Below, piece after piece: positions 16,155-24,793 of a DNA stretch of 64,000 bases. Source of the DNA: Natronorubrum sulfidifaciens JCM 14089 (GTDB lineage Archaea; Halobacteriota; Halobacteria; Halobacteriales; Natrialbaceae); contig NZ_AOHX01000041.1 of the NCBI RefSeq assembly GCF_000337735.1, positions 13,111-77,110 on the forward strand, given 5' to 3'. Each line of letters opens with the position of its first letter. The first letter of the stretch is position 1. The notes below the pieces were generated by a model. That model did no database searches and was not told where the DNA came from. It worked only from the letters and a program-made list of their open reading frames with translations. The position numbers and the translations under genes are program-made.

Positions 16155-16907
16155 GTGCAACTGGTGGGCTACGAGCCGAGTGGACGCGGATCGGCGCTGC
16201 TGGTCGGTGACGACGGAGCGATCGAGCGCCACCCCATAGAATCCGGCGACGCGCTTGCCTACACACTCGAGTCGCGACACTGTGCCGGCACGATCCACGA
16301 CGGCGAGCACCGTTCGTGTACGCGCCCGTCGGCTCCCTACTGTGAGTTCCATACGCGTACGTGGGTGTGTGCGCGCTGTACTGGCACCTGCCTGAAAGAC
16401 GAAATGGACTGCTATCAGGACCACGCCGTCTACATCGCCGCGTTCGCACCCGACACGTTCAAAGTCGGCGTCACCAAACTCCGGCGACTCGAGACCCGCC
16501 TCCGCGAGCAGGGGGCCGATCGCGGGGCCCACGTCCACACCGTCTCGAACGGCCGCATCGCCCGCGAAATCGAAGCCGAGATCGCCCAGCGGCTGGTCGA
16601 CCGCGTCCGAACGCCGACAAAAATCGCCTCGCTCGCAACGACGGTCGACGAGGGCGCGTGGAACGCCACACTCGAGGAGTTCGAAGTGATCGACCGCTTT
16701 GCGTTCGACTACGGCCTCGAGTGTACAAGCCAGCCGGTTCCCGAGACGATCGCCGCCGGCACCGTCGTCGGCGTGAAAGGCCGCCTGCTCGTCCTCGAGA
16801 ACGGGGGGACGACCTACGCCGTCGACATGCGCGACCTCGTGGGGTACGACGTGACCGAGGGAACGACGGACCGGGATCTCCAGTCGTCGCTCGACTCGTT
16901 CGGGTAG
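16155..16907 (+). CDS. DUF2797 protein with zinc-finger-like N-terminus
   Basis: 250 residues from a GTG start that is close behind an AT-rich promoter (ATATATTT about 25 bp upstream). Cysteines and histidines in HCAG, RSCTR, YCEFH, CARCTGTC and DCYQDH suggest one or two zinc sites. They are followed by VYIAAFAPDTFKVGVTK, which resembles GIY-YIG/T5orf172-like strands; an Arg-rich helix (RRLETRLREQGA) comes next. This layout is DUF2797, a family of unknown function. A nucleic-acid-related role is an inference from the fold. Confidence 0.8.
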   Translation: MQLVGYEPSGRGSALLVGDDGAIERHPIESGDALAYTLESRHCAGTIHDGEHRSCTRPSAPYCEFHTRTWVCARCTGTCLKDEMDCYQDHAVYIAAFAPDTFKVGVTKLRRLETRLREQGADRGAHVHTVSNGRIAREIEAEIAQRLVDRVRTPTKIASLATTVDEGAWNATLEEFEVIDRFAFDYGLECTSQPVPETIAAGTVVGVKGRLLVLENGGTTYAVDMRDLVGYDVTEGTTDRDLQSSLDSFG

Positions 16908-17031
16908 CGCCGATCCGGTCGGCCCGTGGGGCGCGTCTGTGAGTGGGATTACTAACGTCGCTGTCAGGTCAGTGTGCGCCAGCGTAGCTAACACAGAAAT
17001 CCTTTTCCGCGGCGGCGCAGAATCCGAAGGT

Positions 17032-17400
17032 ATGGCTGACGAAAACGAATCCACCGACGCGGGAGACGAGGGCGGCGAAGAGAAGTCGTTCCGCGAACGA
17101 GTCGAAGAGATTCGCGAAAAACGCGCCGAGGAAGGCGAGGGCGAGGGCGAGCCACCGGAAAGCCCGTTCGGCGGCGGCCCTGGCGGCCCCGGCGGCATGG
17201 GTGGTGGCGGCAACCCGTTCGCACAGATGATGGGCGGCATGATGGGCGGTGGCCCTGGCGGCCCGGGCGGCGCACCGGGTGGCCGCAGCGAGGAGGCCGG
17301 CAACGAAGAACTCGTCCGTGAAGTCCGACAGCTCCGTGACGAGATGCGCGACCAGACGCGCGCGCTCAAGCGGATCGCCGACGCACTCGAGGACAACTAA
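17032..17400 (+). CDS. Small acidic Gly/Met-rich protein with C-terminal coiled coil
   Basis: 122 residues: an acidic N-terminus, a charged helix (FRERVEEIREKRAEEG), a low-complexity Gly/Pro/Met segment of about 35 residues (GGPGGPGGMGGGGNPFAQMM and similar), and a final helix (LVREVRQLRDEMRDQTRALK) likely to form a coiled coil. ATG at 17032 follows a TATA-like element. I do not recognise a family with known function. The Met/Gly-rich linker between two helices suggests a flexible scaffold, which is speculative. Confidence 0.7.
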   Translation: MADENESTDAGDEGGEEKSFRERVEEIREKRAEEGEGEGEPPESPFGGGPGGPGGMGGGGNPFAQMMGGMMGGGPGGPGGAPGGRSEEAGNEELVREVRQLRDEMRDQTRALKRIADALEDN

Positions 17401-17511
17401 CGACCCACCAGCCGCCGATTCTTTCCGACTCAGTGTTCGACCAGCGACAGCTCGCGGTTTGGCACGGTCTCGAGACGAACAGCGGCTGTCGACTCGCGAG
17501 CGAAAAAAGAT

Positions 17512-18348
17512 TCAGCGCCGGCGCAGCGATTGGACACGGCCGTCGAGCCACGCCGAAATCGACCAGCGGCCGACGAGGACGTGAGCGAGTTCGACGCTGA
17601 CGTACGCGAGCGCGATTCCGGCGAGGACGTCGATTACCCAGTGTATGCCGAGATACATCGTCGAGATCGCGACGGAGATTCCGAGGACCGCCGCAACGAT
17701 GTTCCACCCCGGATACTGCACACGGGTTCGATACGCCAGGATGGAGACGGTCGCTGCAAGCGAGGTGTGCAGCGACGGGAAGACGTTGGTGTTGCGGTTG
17801 ACCTGCCGGGTGAGGTGTTGGTACTGCGGATACGTATCGTACAGCAGTGCCTCGACGAGTTCTGGCATCATGTTTCGTGGCCCGTAGGCGATGACGAAGA
17901 CGTAGAGGAGCAGGCCAATGGTGTAGTTCAGCGTGTACGCCGTCAGGAGTTCCCTGAGCGGGCGCGTCTCCGAGAGCGCGAAGTACGCCACGAGCGGAAA
18001 CACCAGCAAGAAGACGTACCCGTATATGTAAATAAACGAAAAGTACGCCGTCACCGCCGGCGTCGCCTGTGCTTGCAGCCAAATAATGAACTCCCCCTCG
18101 AGATCGTAAATCGGGAAGGTGAGGTTCCAGTCGATGATCCACGAAAAATCCGGGACGATCTGTCTGGCGACGCTATTAAAGAGCAAGACGGCGGCGAGAG
18201 CGATCGTGATCGGTGTGGCGGCACGCACTCGCTGTCGCCACGCGCCGCGTGTCTTCCGGAGTCGGTCCCGGCCAACGAACAACGCGGTCGAGACACCGAC
18301 GAGCAGCGTAACGACGACGACCAACTGTGTCAATACCTGTGCTAACAT
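17512..18348 (-). CDS. PAP2/Aur1-like membrane phosphatase or phosphotransferase, copy 1
   Basis: 278 residues, about seven hydrophobic helices. The PAP2 active-site motifs are NVFPSLHTS (189-196, His194) and STMYLGIHWVIDVLAG (229-244, His236 and Asp240). PSLH in place of the classical PSGH, together with HxxxD in HWVIDVLAG, resembles the PAP2_3/Aur1 group, which moves phospho-headgroups between lipids rather than only hydrolysing them. The active site should face outside. The start codon shares one base with the stop of the upstream binding-protein gene (TGATG), so the two are translationally coupled. Substrate unknown; see the module described in the findings. Confidence 0.82.
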   Translation of the reverse strand: MLAQVLTQLVVVVTLLVGVSTALFVGRDRLRKTRGAWRQRVRAATPITIALAAVLLFNSVARQIVPDFSWIIDWNLTFPIYDLEGEFIIWLQAQATPAVTAYFSFIYIYGYVFLLVFPLVAYFALSETRPLRELLTAYTLNYTIGLLLYVFVIAYGPRNMMPELVEALLYDTYPQYQHLTRQVNRNTNVFPSLHTSLAATVSILAYRTRVQYPGWNIVAAVLGISVAISTMYLGIHWVIDVLAGIALAYVSVELAHVLVGRWSISAWLDGRVQSLRRR

Positions 18349-20144
18349 CACTGTCTCACCCGCAGGTTGCCGTCGGCGTCGTACCGAAAGCCAGCCTCCT
18401 CGAACGCCGTCCGTGCCGCGTCGACGTCGACCTCGCCGTTCGAGCCGAGAAACGGCATCGCTGGATCCGCGCCGTCCCACTCGAGGGCGTCGGGGACCCA
18501 CTCGTCGGCCACTGGCGTCGCGATCGGCCTCGCGTAGCCGTGAAACACGTCCTCGACTAGCCACGCCTTGTCGATCAGCTGTGCGACGACCTGTCGAAAT
18601 CGAGGATTGCCAAACGGTGCCGACCGGGCATTGAAGCCGAGGTGGTAGAACGCCCACGACGGCGACTCGAGCAGCCCAACGGCGTCCGTTTCGTCGACGT
18701 CGTCGATGACGTAGCTCTCGAGGGGTGAACTCGTGACGTCGGCGCTGTCGGCTTCGATCAGTTGCATCGCCGACGTACTCCGTGGGTCGATGCCCACTCG
18801 CAGTTCGTCGACGGTCGGCTCGGGGAGGGCCACGTCCGCACGCAGTGTGAAATGGTCGTCGAAGCGCTCGAGTGTCACGTGCTCGCGCTCGGTGTGATCG
18901 TGGTACTGAAACGGCCCGCTGCCGACCGGCGGCAGGTTGTCCGTGACGACTGCATCGGTCGTCCCCTGTGCGATGCGAACGCCGGGGATGGTGGCGGCTG
19001 CTGCCCGCTCCGACCAGTGGTGTTCGGGGAGAATCGGAACTGTCAACGCCTGTTCGCCGACGTCCTGTCCCGTCCCGACCGTGAGTTCGAGTGTGGTCTC
19101 GTCCTGAACGTCGATGTCGTCGACTGCCGCGACGCGGCCGCGATAGCGCGGGGCGGGTGCGGGGGCGGCGCTTCCACCGAGTGCGGTATCCTCGAGGAAT
19201 CGGTAGGTGAAGGCGACGTCGTCGGCCGTCAGCGCCTCGCCGTCGTGGAACGTACAGTCGGGTCGAAGCGAGACACGCAGCGTCGACTCGTCGAGCCACT
19301 CCCAGTCGTCGGCGAGCCAGGGTTCGAGTGAGTGGTCGCCGTCGGTCGCAACGAGGTCAGCTGCGAGCGAGTCGTACAGCAGTTCGATGACCGTTCCTCG
19401 GTCACGATACTCCACGTTCAGGGGATTGAGGTTCTGTGACGGGCGAGCGTCCATGTGGACGGCCCGGAGCTGGTCGGCGCTATCGTCGGTCTGTGGCTCG
19501 AGCCCGAGATACCCCGTTCGTGTCGCGAGATGGCCGTCGGCCCAGCCGTCGAATCGGTCGTCTCTGACGAGTCGGTGCTCGAGCGGCGTACAGATCGGAA
19601 CGAACGGCTGTTCGATCGCCAGTGCCTCGAGTGTCGCTTCGACGGCGTCACGGCGCTGCTCGCCGTCGGCGTCGCGCTGGGCCTCGAGGAGATCATCGAC
19701 CAGTAGATTGGTGAAGCCGAAGGGGTTCTGCCAGCCCGGCTCGTCCGCATACAGCGAGTGGAGCGTCTCGTAGAGAAAGTCCGGATCGAGACCGCCGGGG
19801 TGCGGGCCCACGTAGACATCGAAGTCGTGGTTGATCACCACTGCCCGCCTGAACTCCTCTTGAGAGCGCATCTCGATCGAGACGTCGATGCCGACGGCCT
19901 CGAGAGTCGCGGCGATTTCTCGGGCGAGCAGAATGCTTTCCCGGTCACCATCTGCGGGAAGCGTGGTGATCGTCAGCGAGAGCGGCTCGAGGTCGTCTCG
20001 GTTGACGGTGCTTCGAAATTCACGGACACAGCCGCTGGTCGACGCCATCACTCCAGCAGCACCGGCCAGCGCAGCTCGGCGGCTGATGCCGCCGGCACTG
20101 TCACCGTCGACCTTTCGGCGCGAACCGCTCCGTTGCGTATCCAT
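18348..20144 (-). CDS. Tat lipoprotein, family-5 peptide-binding protein with permuted halves, copy 1
   Basis: 598 residues. Twin-arginine motif SRRAALAG at 21-28 and lipobox with Cys39 (STSGC) predict an exported lipid-anchored protein. Homology to SBP_bac_5 (DppA/OppA) is clear, but the order is rotated. Residues 54-205 match the normal C-terminal part (LSLTITTLP, LEAVGIDVSI, DPDFLYETL, NPFGFTN). Residues 228-598 match the normal N-terminal and middle parts (NLNPLN, FHDGEALTADDVAFTY at 299-314, GSGPFQY, a FRQVVAQLIDKAWL helix). The protein ends at the AFEEAGF hinge point. No permease or ATPase gene is nearby. Coupled to the PAP2 gene downstream. Confidence 0.85.
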   Translation of the reverse strand: MDTQRSGSRRKVDGDSAGGISRRAALAGAAGVMASTSGCVREFRSTVNRDDLEPLSLTITTLPADGDRESILLAREIAATLEAVGIDVSIEMRSQEEFRRAVVINHDFDVYVGPHPGGLDPDFLYETLHSLYADEPGWQNPFGFTNLLVDDLLEAQRDADGEQRRDAVEATLEALAIEQPFVPICTPLEHRLVRDDRFDGWADGHLATRTGYLGLEPQTDDSADQLRAVHMDARPSQNLNPLNVEYRDRGTVIELLYDSLAADLVATDGDHSLEPWLADDWEWLDESTLRVSLRPDCTFHDGEALTADDVAFTYRFLEDTALGGSAAPAPAPRYRGRVAAVDDIDVQDETTLELTVGTGQDVGEQALTVPILPEHHWSERAAAATIPGVRIAQGTTDAVVTDNLPPVGSGPFQYHDHTEREHVTLERFDDHFTLRADVALPEPTVDELRVGIDPRSTSAMQLIEADSADVTSSPLESYVIDDVDETDAVGLLESPSWAFYHLGFNARSAPFGNPRFRQVVAQLIDKAWLVEDVFHGYARPIATPVADEWVPDALEWDGADPAMPFLGSNGEVDVDAARTAFEEAGFRYDADGNLRVRQ

Positions 20145-20176
20145 TTCGTTCGTTTGATACCGTTCGCAGGGAGCAA

Positions 20177-20192
20177 TATAACAACATTGTGC
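20177..20192 (-). promoter_or_regulatory. Promoter/operator of module 1
   Basis: Minus-strand sequence GCACAATGTTGTTATA matches the site in front of module 2 at 14 of 16 positions. TTATA serves as a TATA box about 33 bp before the start codon, and the CAATnTTG dyad sits at the BRE position, where a regulator would overlap TFB. The shared site implies joint control of the two modules. Confidence 0.65.
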
Positions 20193-20249
20193 TACCGGAA
20201 CGCGGTCTCGGACTCGGTAGAGGGTCCGACCGGCGGCGACTCATGCGGG

Positions 20250-20324
20250 TCCCTGGAGTCACTGCCCGCCGGTCGCCGACCCGTGCTGGCGATCGGCGGG
20301 CCATCGGGACAGCACTCCGTCTCA
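20250..20324. repeat. Palindromic 3'-flanking repeat, copy B
   Basis: Stem GCCCGCCGGTCGCC/GGCGATCGGCGGGC (13 of 14 pairs) at 20264-20301 around ACCCGTGCT, followed by the GGGACAGCACTCCGT arm. That arm runs into the stop codon of the second PAP2 gene at 20322. The 25-base core at 20276-20300 is identical in copies C and D. Confidence 0.8.
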
Positions 20325-21167
20325 GAACCACTTGGACTCGAGGAGTTGCCCGTACAGCTCCGAGAGCGACCAGCGCCCGACGATCTGATACGAGAGTGCG
20401 ACACAGAGTACTGCAAGCACCAGCCCGGCAAGGACGTCGATCCCCCAGTGAAGCCCCAGATACATCGTCGAGATGATGACGCTAACGGCGATCACACCGG
20501 CGACGGGGAACCATTTCGGATAGCTCGAGCGAGTGAGATAGGCGAAGATGCCGACCGTCGCCGACAGCGAGGTGTGTAGCGACGGGAAGACGTTGGTGTT
20601 TTGGTTGACTTCCCGGGTCAGATACCTGTACTCGACGCTGTGTTCGTAGATCATCGGTGACGATCCTGACCCCGTAAGCAGCTGTTCGACGAAGACGTTG
20701 CGCGGACCGTACGCGATGACGAGTACGTAAAACACGAGTCCGATCGCGTAGTTGAACGCATACGCAGTGAGCAGCCGCCGGAACATCGTGGTGTCCGACA
20801 GGGCGAAATACGCGATAACCGGGAAGACCAGCAAGAACGTGTAGCCGTAGATGTAGATCGCCGTCAGATACGACGTCAACTCCGGCGTCGCCACTTGCAA
20901 AAAGAGCAGAACGAACTCGCCTTCGGTCTGACGAATCGTCTCGGTCATATGGAACCCGATGTCCGAATCGACACCGCCCCACCGGATCAGTCGGCTGGCC
21001 AGCAACACGACCGAGAGAACGAGAATTGCCGGCGCAGCGACTCGAATTCGGGAGCGCCACTCCGTTCGCGTCGTCGTGAGTCGCGTTCGCCCGACGAACA
21101 ACCCAAGGGCAATCGGGAGCAAGAGTCCGACGACGAGGACGACTCTCGTCAGTACCTCAACGAGCAT
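20322..21167 (-). CDS. PAP2/Aur1-like membrane phosphatase or phosphotransferase, copy 2
   Basis: 281 residues, a paralogue of the protein at 17512-18348 along its whole length. Shared blocks include IYIYGYTFLLVFPVIAYFALS, VIAYGPRNV, TREVNQNTNVFPSLHTS and STMYLGLHWGIDVLAG, so the catalytic His/His/Asp set is kept. Differences lie mainly in the first two helices and in the loop after GPRN, which may set substrate choice. Its ATG shares one base with the stop of the upstream binding-protein gene (TAATG), the same coupling as in copy 1. Palindrome copy B marks its 3' end. Confidence 0.82.
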   Translation of the reverse strand: MLVEVLTRVVLVVGLLLPIALGLFVGRTRLTTTRTEWRSRIRVAAPAILVLSVVLLASRLIRWGGVDSDIGFHMTETIRQTEGEFVLLFLQVATPELTSYLTAIYIYGYTFLLVFPVIAYFALSDTTMFRRLLTAYAFNYAIGLVFYVLVIAYGPRNVFVEQLLTGSGSSPMIYEHSVEYRYLTREVNQNTNVFPSLHTSLSATVGIFAYLTRSSYPKWFPVAGVIAVSVIISTMYLGLHWGIDVLAGLVLAVLCVALSYQIVGRWSLSELYGQLLESKWF

Positions 21168-22987
21168 TAGTTTCGAACACGGAGTCGGCCATTATCGTCG
21201 TACCGAAAGTTGCCCGCCGACTCGAACACCGCGCGTGCCGCCTCGACGTTTACCATCCCATCGGTCCCGATAAACGGTGTGGTCGGGTCTTCACCGTCCC
21301 ACTCGATGTCGTCGGGAACCCAGTCATCGGCGACCGGACTCGAGAGCGGCGTTGCACGGTTGTAGAAGATCCGCTCGGTGATCCACACTTTGTCGAGCAG
21401 CCGGCACACCGCCTGTCGGAACTCCGGATCGCTACACGGCGACACACTCGTGTTGAAGCCGAGATGATAGAACGTCCACGAGGGCGACTCGAGGCGGACG
21501 GCGTCGGAATCATCCGAAATGTCACCGACCGCGTGTGCCTCGAGCATCGATGACGTTAGATCTGCGTCGCCACTTTCGACCCGTGACACCGAGGAGGTAC
21601 TGCCGGGATCGACGCTGAATCGGAGTTCCTCGACGGTCGGCTCGGGGAGGGCCACGTCCGCACGCAGTGTGAAATGGTCGTCGAAGCGCTCGAGATGCAG
21701 GAAGTTCCGTTGGGACTGACTCTCGAACTGGAAGGGGCCGCTCCCGACCGGGGGCACTGAGCTGGTCGTGACGAGCCCCCAGTCCCCCTGTGGTGCCGAG
21801 AAGGAATCGAGGTCGCTAATTCGATCCTGCAGCTCCGCTCGCCAGACGTGTCGCGGGAGGATCGGCACCGTCAGTGCACGATCACCGACTTCAGCACCGG
21901 CATCGACGGTGATCTGGAACTGGTACGGGTCGTCCTCGTCGAGGACGATGTCATCGACTGCGCTTACCTGCCCGCGATATCGCGGTGCCGGCGATGGGGT
22001 GTCGGATTGGCCCCATGCGGTATCGTTGAGAAACGCATACGTGAACTCGACGTCCTCGGCTGTGACCGGCTGGCTGTCGTACTCGTCGCTCTCGTGGAAC
22101 AGACACTCCTCTCGGAGGTGTACTGTCGCCGTCATCCGGCCATCGTCGGTCGGCTCCCACTCCCACTCGCGGGCGAGCCACGGCTCGACGTCGTAGCTCA
22201 CGCCATCGTCGTCTTCGGTGACGACGAGCGTCCCAAGGGAGTCATACAGCAAGTCGACGACCGTCCCTCGCTCACGGATCGTCGCCGAAAGCGGGTTGAC
22301 GTTTTGGCTCGGCCGTGCGTCGGTCACGAGCGCGTGCAGTCGGTCGACATCGTCTTCGGGTTCGAGGCCGAGATAACCACGACGGGTCGCGGGGTGGTCG
22401 TCGCCCCAGCCGTCAAAGCGAGTGTTGGCGACGCGATACTCGTCGGGACGACAGATCGGATCGAACGGCTTCTCCTCGGCGAGCGCTCGCAACACTGGCT
22501 TGAGGAGCTGACGCCGTTCGTCGCCGTCAGCCCGGCGCTGTGCCTCGAGGGACGGGTCGACAAACGTCGGCTGTTTGTATTGGAAGGGGTTCTGCCAGCC
22601 GGCTTCGTCAGCGTACGCGGAGTGGAGGGCCTCGTACAGGAAGTCAGGATCGTAGTCGGCGGGGTGGCGACCGACGTAGAGGTCGAAGTCGTGATCGATC
22701 AGGATCATTTCCAGAAACTCGGAGGGCGACCGCCAGGCGATGGAGGTGTCGATACCGACCGCCTCGAGGTTCCGCTCGAGATGGCGTGCGATGCGGACGG
22801 TCTCTCTGTTGCCATCGTCGGGGACCGTGACGATCGACAGTGAGAGCTGGTCGTCCTCGTCATCGCTGACGACACTTTCGACGGTATCGATACACCCGCT
22901 CAGCGAGAGCGACAGCCCTGCCCCGGTAGCAGCGAGGACTGACCGCCGGTCGATACCGTCAACGTGGTCGGTTGTGTCACAGTTCAT
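21167..22987 (-). CDS. Tat lipoprotein, family-5 peptide-binding protein with permuted halves, copy 2
   Basis: 606 residues, with the same rotated SBP_bac_5 architecture as copy 1. Twin-arginine DRRSVLAAT at 13-21 and lipobox Cys32 (LSLSGC) come first. The C-terminal-type lobe follows (LSLSIVTVP, NLEAVGIDTSI, YDPDFLYEALHSAYAD, FDPICRP), then the N-terminal-type region (NVNPLSA, FHESDEYDSQPVTAEDVEFTY, GSGPFQF). It ends VFESAGNFRYDDNGRLRVRN. Copy 2 has a longer spacer in the FHD/E-ADDV region, so ligand specificity may differ. It is upstream of its own PAP2 gene and has its own promoter site. Confidence 0.85.
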   Translation of the reverse strand: MNCDTTDHVDGIDRRSVLAATGAGLSLSLSGCIDTVESVVSDDEDDQLSLSIVTVPDDGNRETVRIARHLERNLEAVGIDTSIAWRSPSEFLEMILIDHDFDLYVGRHPADYDPDFLYEALHSAYADEAGWQNPFQYKQPTFVDPSLEAQRRADGDERRQLLKPVLRALAEEKPFDPICRPDEYRVANTRFDGWGDDHPATRRGYLGLEPEDDVDRLHALVTDARPSQNVNPLSATIRERGTVVDLLYDSLGTLVVTEDDDGVSYDVEPWLAREWEWEPTDDGRMTATVHLREECLFHESDEYDSQPVTAEDVEFTYAFLNDTAWGQSDTPSPAPRYRGQVSAVDDIVLDEDDPYQFQITVDAGAEVGDRALTVPILPRHVWRAELQDRISDLDSFSAPQGDWGLVTTSSVPPVGSGPFQFESQSQRNFLHLERFDDHFTLRADVALPEPTVEELRFSVDPGSTSSVSRVESGDADLTSSMLEAHAVGDISDDSDAVRLESPSWTFYHLGFNTSVSPCSDPEFRQAVCRLLDKVWITERIFYNRATPLSSPVADDWVPDDIEWDGEDPTTPFIGTDGMVNVEAARAVFESAGNFRYDDNGRLRVRN

Positions 22988-23017
22988 TCAGTCTAATATA
23001 CAGCTTTGCTGTTTCTC

Positions 23018-23033
23018 TATAACAATATTGCGC
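23018..23033 (-). promoter_or_regulatory. Promoter/operator of module 2
   Basis: Minus-strand GCGCAATATTGTTATA, 14 of 16 identical to the module 1 site. The CAATATTG part is a perfect palindrome directly upstream of TTATA, which lies about 31 bp from the start codon. Confidence 0.65.
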
Positions 23034-23216
23034 ATTGTCGTTGGCTATAGAGAACCATCGAAACGTTCTTCGTTGTCGTTTTCTTCCCTCTCGCCCACAT
23101 TTGTGTGCTCTTCTAGCATGAAACTCGCCGTTTGCAATCAAGGGACCCGATCGAGAACTGGGCAACAGCGGTTCCGAGAACACAACAGCAATAGGCGACC
23201 CGAAAAAACGTGCAGT

Positions 23217-23495
23217 ATGGATATCGCCGCCGAACGAATCGAGCGCCTCCACGAGTTGGCTCGAGCGGCGGCAACAGAGGGCGACGATGATCGAGCGCGG
23301 TACTACGTCCGACTGGCCCGTCGCGTCGCAGAGCGAAACCGGCTGACACTGCCACGGACGTTCCGGCGGTTCACCTGTGACCGCTGTGATGCGTACCTGC
23401 GACCGGGACAGAACGCCCGCGTGAGACTCCAGAACGGACACGTCGTGATCACTTGTGACTGCGGTGCACACGCACGATACCCCTACGAGGAGTGA
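23217..23495 (+). CDS. rnp4: RNase P protein component 4 (Rpr2/Rpp21)
   Basis: 92 residues from ATG 23217. N-terminal helices (AAERIERLHELARAAATEGD, ARYYVRLARRVAERN) precede a zinc ribbon with CDRCDAYLRPG and ITCDCGAHARYPY, the Rpr2/Snm1/Rpp21 pattern. The protein binds the specificity domain of RNase P RNA together with Rpp29 and supports tRNA 5'-end processing. It heads the row rnp4, yhbY-like and mscS on the plus strand; such RNA-processing neighbours are common in archaea. Longer readings upstream enter the region before the promoter and are not supported. Confidence 0.88.
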   Translation: MDIAAERIERLHELARAAATEGDDDRARYYVRLARRVAERNRLTLPRTFRRFTCDRCDAYLRPGQNARVRLQNGHVVITCDCGAHARYPYEE

Positions 23496-23615
23496 CCGAC
23501 TCCGACCCGCTTGCATGCCGTCGATTCGGTCCGTTGGGACGGGACGTTTCCCTCGAGTCGCGGGTGACATTCCGAATCGGGAAGATTGAAACGGCTCGCT
23601 TCGCTAGTGAGGGCC

Positions 23616-23864
23616 ATGGATACACAGCAACTCAAGCGAGAAGCACATGACCTCGACGTTACCGTCTGGGTCGGCAAGAGCGGTCTCGAGGCAGTCGTCG
23701 ACGAACTCAACGACCAGCTTTCGAACGAACAGCTCGTAAAGGTCAAGTTCCTCCGTGCGGCCCGTGCCGGGAGCTCGACCGAGGAGAAGGCGGCTGATCT
23801 CGCTGATCGTGTGAATGCTGAGCTAATCGATACCCGCGGCCATACGGCAGTCTTTCACCGATGA
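23616..23864 (+). CDS. YhbY/CRM-domain RNA-binding protein
   Basis: 82 residues starting MDTQQLKREAHDLDVTVWVGKSGL. The VGKSGL loop stands in place of the GxxG loop of the CRM domain, and LVKVKFLRAARAG and LIDTRGHTAVFHR are the remaining family blocks. CRM proteins bind structured RNA, often during ribosome assembly. The start is the ATG that gives the standard domain length; one ten codons earlier is possible. Its stop overlaps the mscS start by ATGA. Confidence 0.85.
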   Translation: MDTQQLKREAHDLDVTVWVGKSGLEAVVDELNDQLSNEQLVKVKFLRAARAGSSTEEKAADLADRVNAELIDTRGHTAVFHR

Positions 23865-24793
23865 GCGTCGGGGGTAGTTCGGTCCTGCTCCAAGCGATGG
23901 AACTCGGTGCGATCGGAGAGGCCTTAGCGGACGCCGGGCTTGATGAGACACTCGCCGGGAGTGCAGAGAGTGCGATCAAGTTCGTCATCGCGTTCGTCGC
24001 GATCTGGATCATCGGTCGACTGGTCGTGTTGCCACTCGTCAAACGAGCGTTCGACAAACGGGACCTCGACAAACACGCACAGAACCCGCTGTTGATGCTG
24101 ACGAAGTTCGGTATCGCGTTCGTTGCGATCGCGATCGCCTTCGGCTTCGCCAACTACGGCAACTTCCTCGTGTCGATGGCCGGCATCGCTGCAGCCGGAG
24201 CACTCGCGATCGGGCTGGCGATGCAAAACGTCATCGCGAACTTCGTCGCGGGTGTGTTCATCTACACCGACAAACCGTTCCGCATCGGCGACTGGATCGA
24301 GTGGGATGACGGCACCTATTCGGGTGTCGTCGAAGATATCAGTCTTCGTGTGACGCGTGTGCGAACGTTCGACAACGAACTGCTGACAGTGCCGAACTCG
24401 GCGCTGACCGACAGCGTCCTCAAAAACCCCGTCGACGCCGACAAGCTTCGGCTGAAGTTCGTCTTCGGAATCGGCTACGACGACGATATCGAACAGGCAA
24501 CGGACATCATCGTCGAGGAGGCCGAGCGCCATCCCGACATCATGACTGATCCAGCACCGTCCGTTCGCCTGACCGAGCTCGGTGACTCCGACGTCGGTCT
24601 CCAGTCACGGTTCTGGATCGCCAACCCGTCCCGTGCCGACTTCGTTCGGACGCGCGGCGAGTACGTCACCGCGGTCAAGAAACGATTCGACGAGGAAGGG
24701 ATCGACATCCCCTACCCCGTCCGGACACTCGAGGGTGGCCTCGAGCTTGCAGACAGACAGCGACTCGGACAGACGGCCGAGCCGGCCGAGTAA
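23861..24793 (+). CDS. Small-conductance mechanosensitive channel (MscS family)
   Basis: 310 residues. Three or four membrane helices (FVIAFVAIWIIGRLVVLPLV, FGIAFVAIAIAFGFANYG, MAGIAAAGALAIGLAMQ) end in the pore-lining helix rich in Gly and Ala. QNVIANFVAGVFIYTDKPFRIGD then begins the conserved beta domain, and a C-terminal alpha/beta domain follows (LRLKFVFGIGYDDDIEQATD). The channel opens under membrane tension and releases solutes on osmotic downshock. Translationally coupled to the yhbY-like gene. A T-tract follows at about 24815. Confidence 0.92.
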   Translation: MSVGGSSVLLQAMELGAIGEALADAGLDETLAGSAESAIKFVIAFVAIWIIGRLVVLPLVKRAFDKRDLDKHAQNPLLMLTKFGIAFVAIAIAFGFANYGNFLVSMAGIAAAGALAIGLAMQNVIANFVAGVFIYTDKPFRIGDWIEWDDGTYSGVVEDISLRVTRVRTFDNELLTVPNSALTDSVLKNPVDADKLRLKFVFGIGYDDDIEQATDIIVEEAERHPDIMTDPAPSVRLTELGDSDVGLQSRFWIANPSRADFVRTRGEYVTAVKKRFDEEGIDIPYPVRTLEGGLELADRQRLGQTAEPAE

